Below are positions 63,726 to 64,000 of a stretch of 64,000 nucleotides of DNA, piece by piece. The position numbers and the translations under genes were made by a program. The stretch is from positions 1 through 64,000 of the forward strand of contig NZ_JAIQZM010000006.1 of assembly GCF_023333595.1 (NCBI RefSeq), written 5' to 3'. The notes under the pieces were generated by a model. The model saw only the letters and a program-made list of their open reading frames with translations, did no database searches and was not told the origin of the DNA. This stretch comes from Argonema galeatum A003/A1 (GTDB lineage: Bacteria > Cyanobacteriota > Cyanobacteriia > Cyanobacteriales > Aerosakkonemataceae). The stretch's first letter is position 1. The number at the start of each line of letters is the position of its first letter.

Positions 63726-64000
63726 ATGCGATCGCATCCCGCCACCTTCACCCCAATCGCCTTTTTGTTACTGCTGATGCTCGGTGCTAATCAGACTAAA
63801 ATAGCACTAGCTTCCCCATCTTTGAATATGGTTCAAATAAATCATCCCGTCAGCTTTGCTGAAAATTTAACCGCTTTAGGAAAAGAGATAGCTGCGACGG
63901 GAGATGTCGATATTGCTTTGCAACTGTTCGATCGCGCTGTACAGATGGCAGAAACTATTGAAGATAAATCTTCTAAAATTAATACTTTATCTGATATAGC
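63726..64000 (+). CDS. Exported TPR-like protein, 5' part only
   Basis: Starts at ATG 63726 and stays open to the window edge (91 codons). MRSHPATFTPIAFLLLLMLGA is a signal peptide; SFAENLTALGKEIAATGDVDIALQLFDRAVQMAETI has TPR-like spacing. Partial because the window ends. Confidence 0.55.
   Translation, partial: MRSHPATFTPIAFLLLLMLGANQTKIALASPSLNMVQINHPVSFAENLTALGKEIAATGDVDIALQLFDRAVQMAETIEDKSSKINTLSDI

Noticed and set aside
1-64000. CRISPR arrays
   Set aside because: All tandem arrays found have units of 6-9 bases with no spacers; no Cas proteins are present.

Overview
This window is chromosomal DNA of a cyanobacterium. The evidence is photosystem I genes (psaF, psaJ), a NatB-like amino-acid binding protein, a Tic22-family protein, several cyanobacteria-type conserved small proteins, HIP1-like GCGATCGC sites in most genes, and intergenic spaces filled with short tandem repeats (GGGATTGG, GGGGCTA, TAATGAC, CTAAAAT types) and dispersed palindromes. 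Such repeat-rich spacers are typical of large filamentous, non-unicellular genomes (Oscillatoriales-like). That placement is inference.

Layout. 1-7.3 kb: RqcH/NFACT protein, a PEP-CTERM secreted protein, a RemA-like gene plus gmk, a Uma2 gene bracketed by repeats, psaF-psaJ (psaJ is only 42 aa) and divergent tsaD. 7.4-17.1 kb: second Uma2 gene, a large pentapeptide-repeat membrane protein whose membrane segment is written in a hexanucleotide repeat, a beta carbonic anhydrase, a gene-free structured stretch, an alpha/beta hydrolase (with a broken 3' copy 2 kb away), an ACT-domain protein, a GNAT protein, a frameshifted HNH gene against tRNA-Pro, and a NatB-like binding protein. 17.4-23.5 kb: Tic22-like protein, prmC, tsaC, a short histidine kinase, a GNAT protein, hemB, rpmA and rplU.

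23.8-26.4 kb is an AT-rich two-gene cassette: an SMC/ABC-like ATPase followed 2 bp later by a TOPRIM-like protein, the architecture of ATPase-TOPRIM phage-defence systems such as PARIS. 26.5-39.1 kb: a secreted metzincin-type metalloprotease, a nitrilase-family amidase, a giant Ser/Thr kinase-ATPase-GAF-histidine kinase, class II aldolase fbaA with a clear terminator, tRNA-Lys and a mutarotase-like protein. 39.1-41 kb is mostly non-coding with strong palindromes. 41-47 kb: DUF6679-like protein, a beta-CASP hydrolase, a 40-aa membrane protein, mgtE, pyrB and moaE. 47.5-53.6 kb is accessory in character: an Rpn/DUF4351-like protein, a UPF0175/DUF3368 toxin-antitoxin-like pair, a formylglycine-generating-enzyme-like protein fused to a broken kinase, a TPR protein, an SDR and a patatin. 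53.6-58.7 kb: folB, proA, a polysaccharide-type ABC exporter pair, mazG and a DUF2227 membrane protein.

58.7-62.4 kb, starting at tRNA-Val, is a second accessory block: a PD-(D/E)XK-like protein, then on the other strand a small membrane protein, a P-loop GTPase and a tail-anchored protein in one probable operon, and a truncated DUF4142 gene. The window closes with a VOC-family protein and the start of a secreted protein cut by the edge.

Connections. tsaC and tsaD supply two steps of tRNA t6A synthesis; prmC modifies release factors; rplU/rpmA and RqcH serve the ribosome; hemB feeds chlorophyll and heme synthesis. The two best candidates for little-described systems are the ATPase/TOPRIM pair (23877-26326) and the GTPase/tail-anchor operon (59674-61981). 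All function calls rest on motif recognition from the translated sequence; no database search was run.
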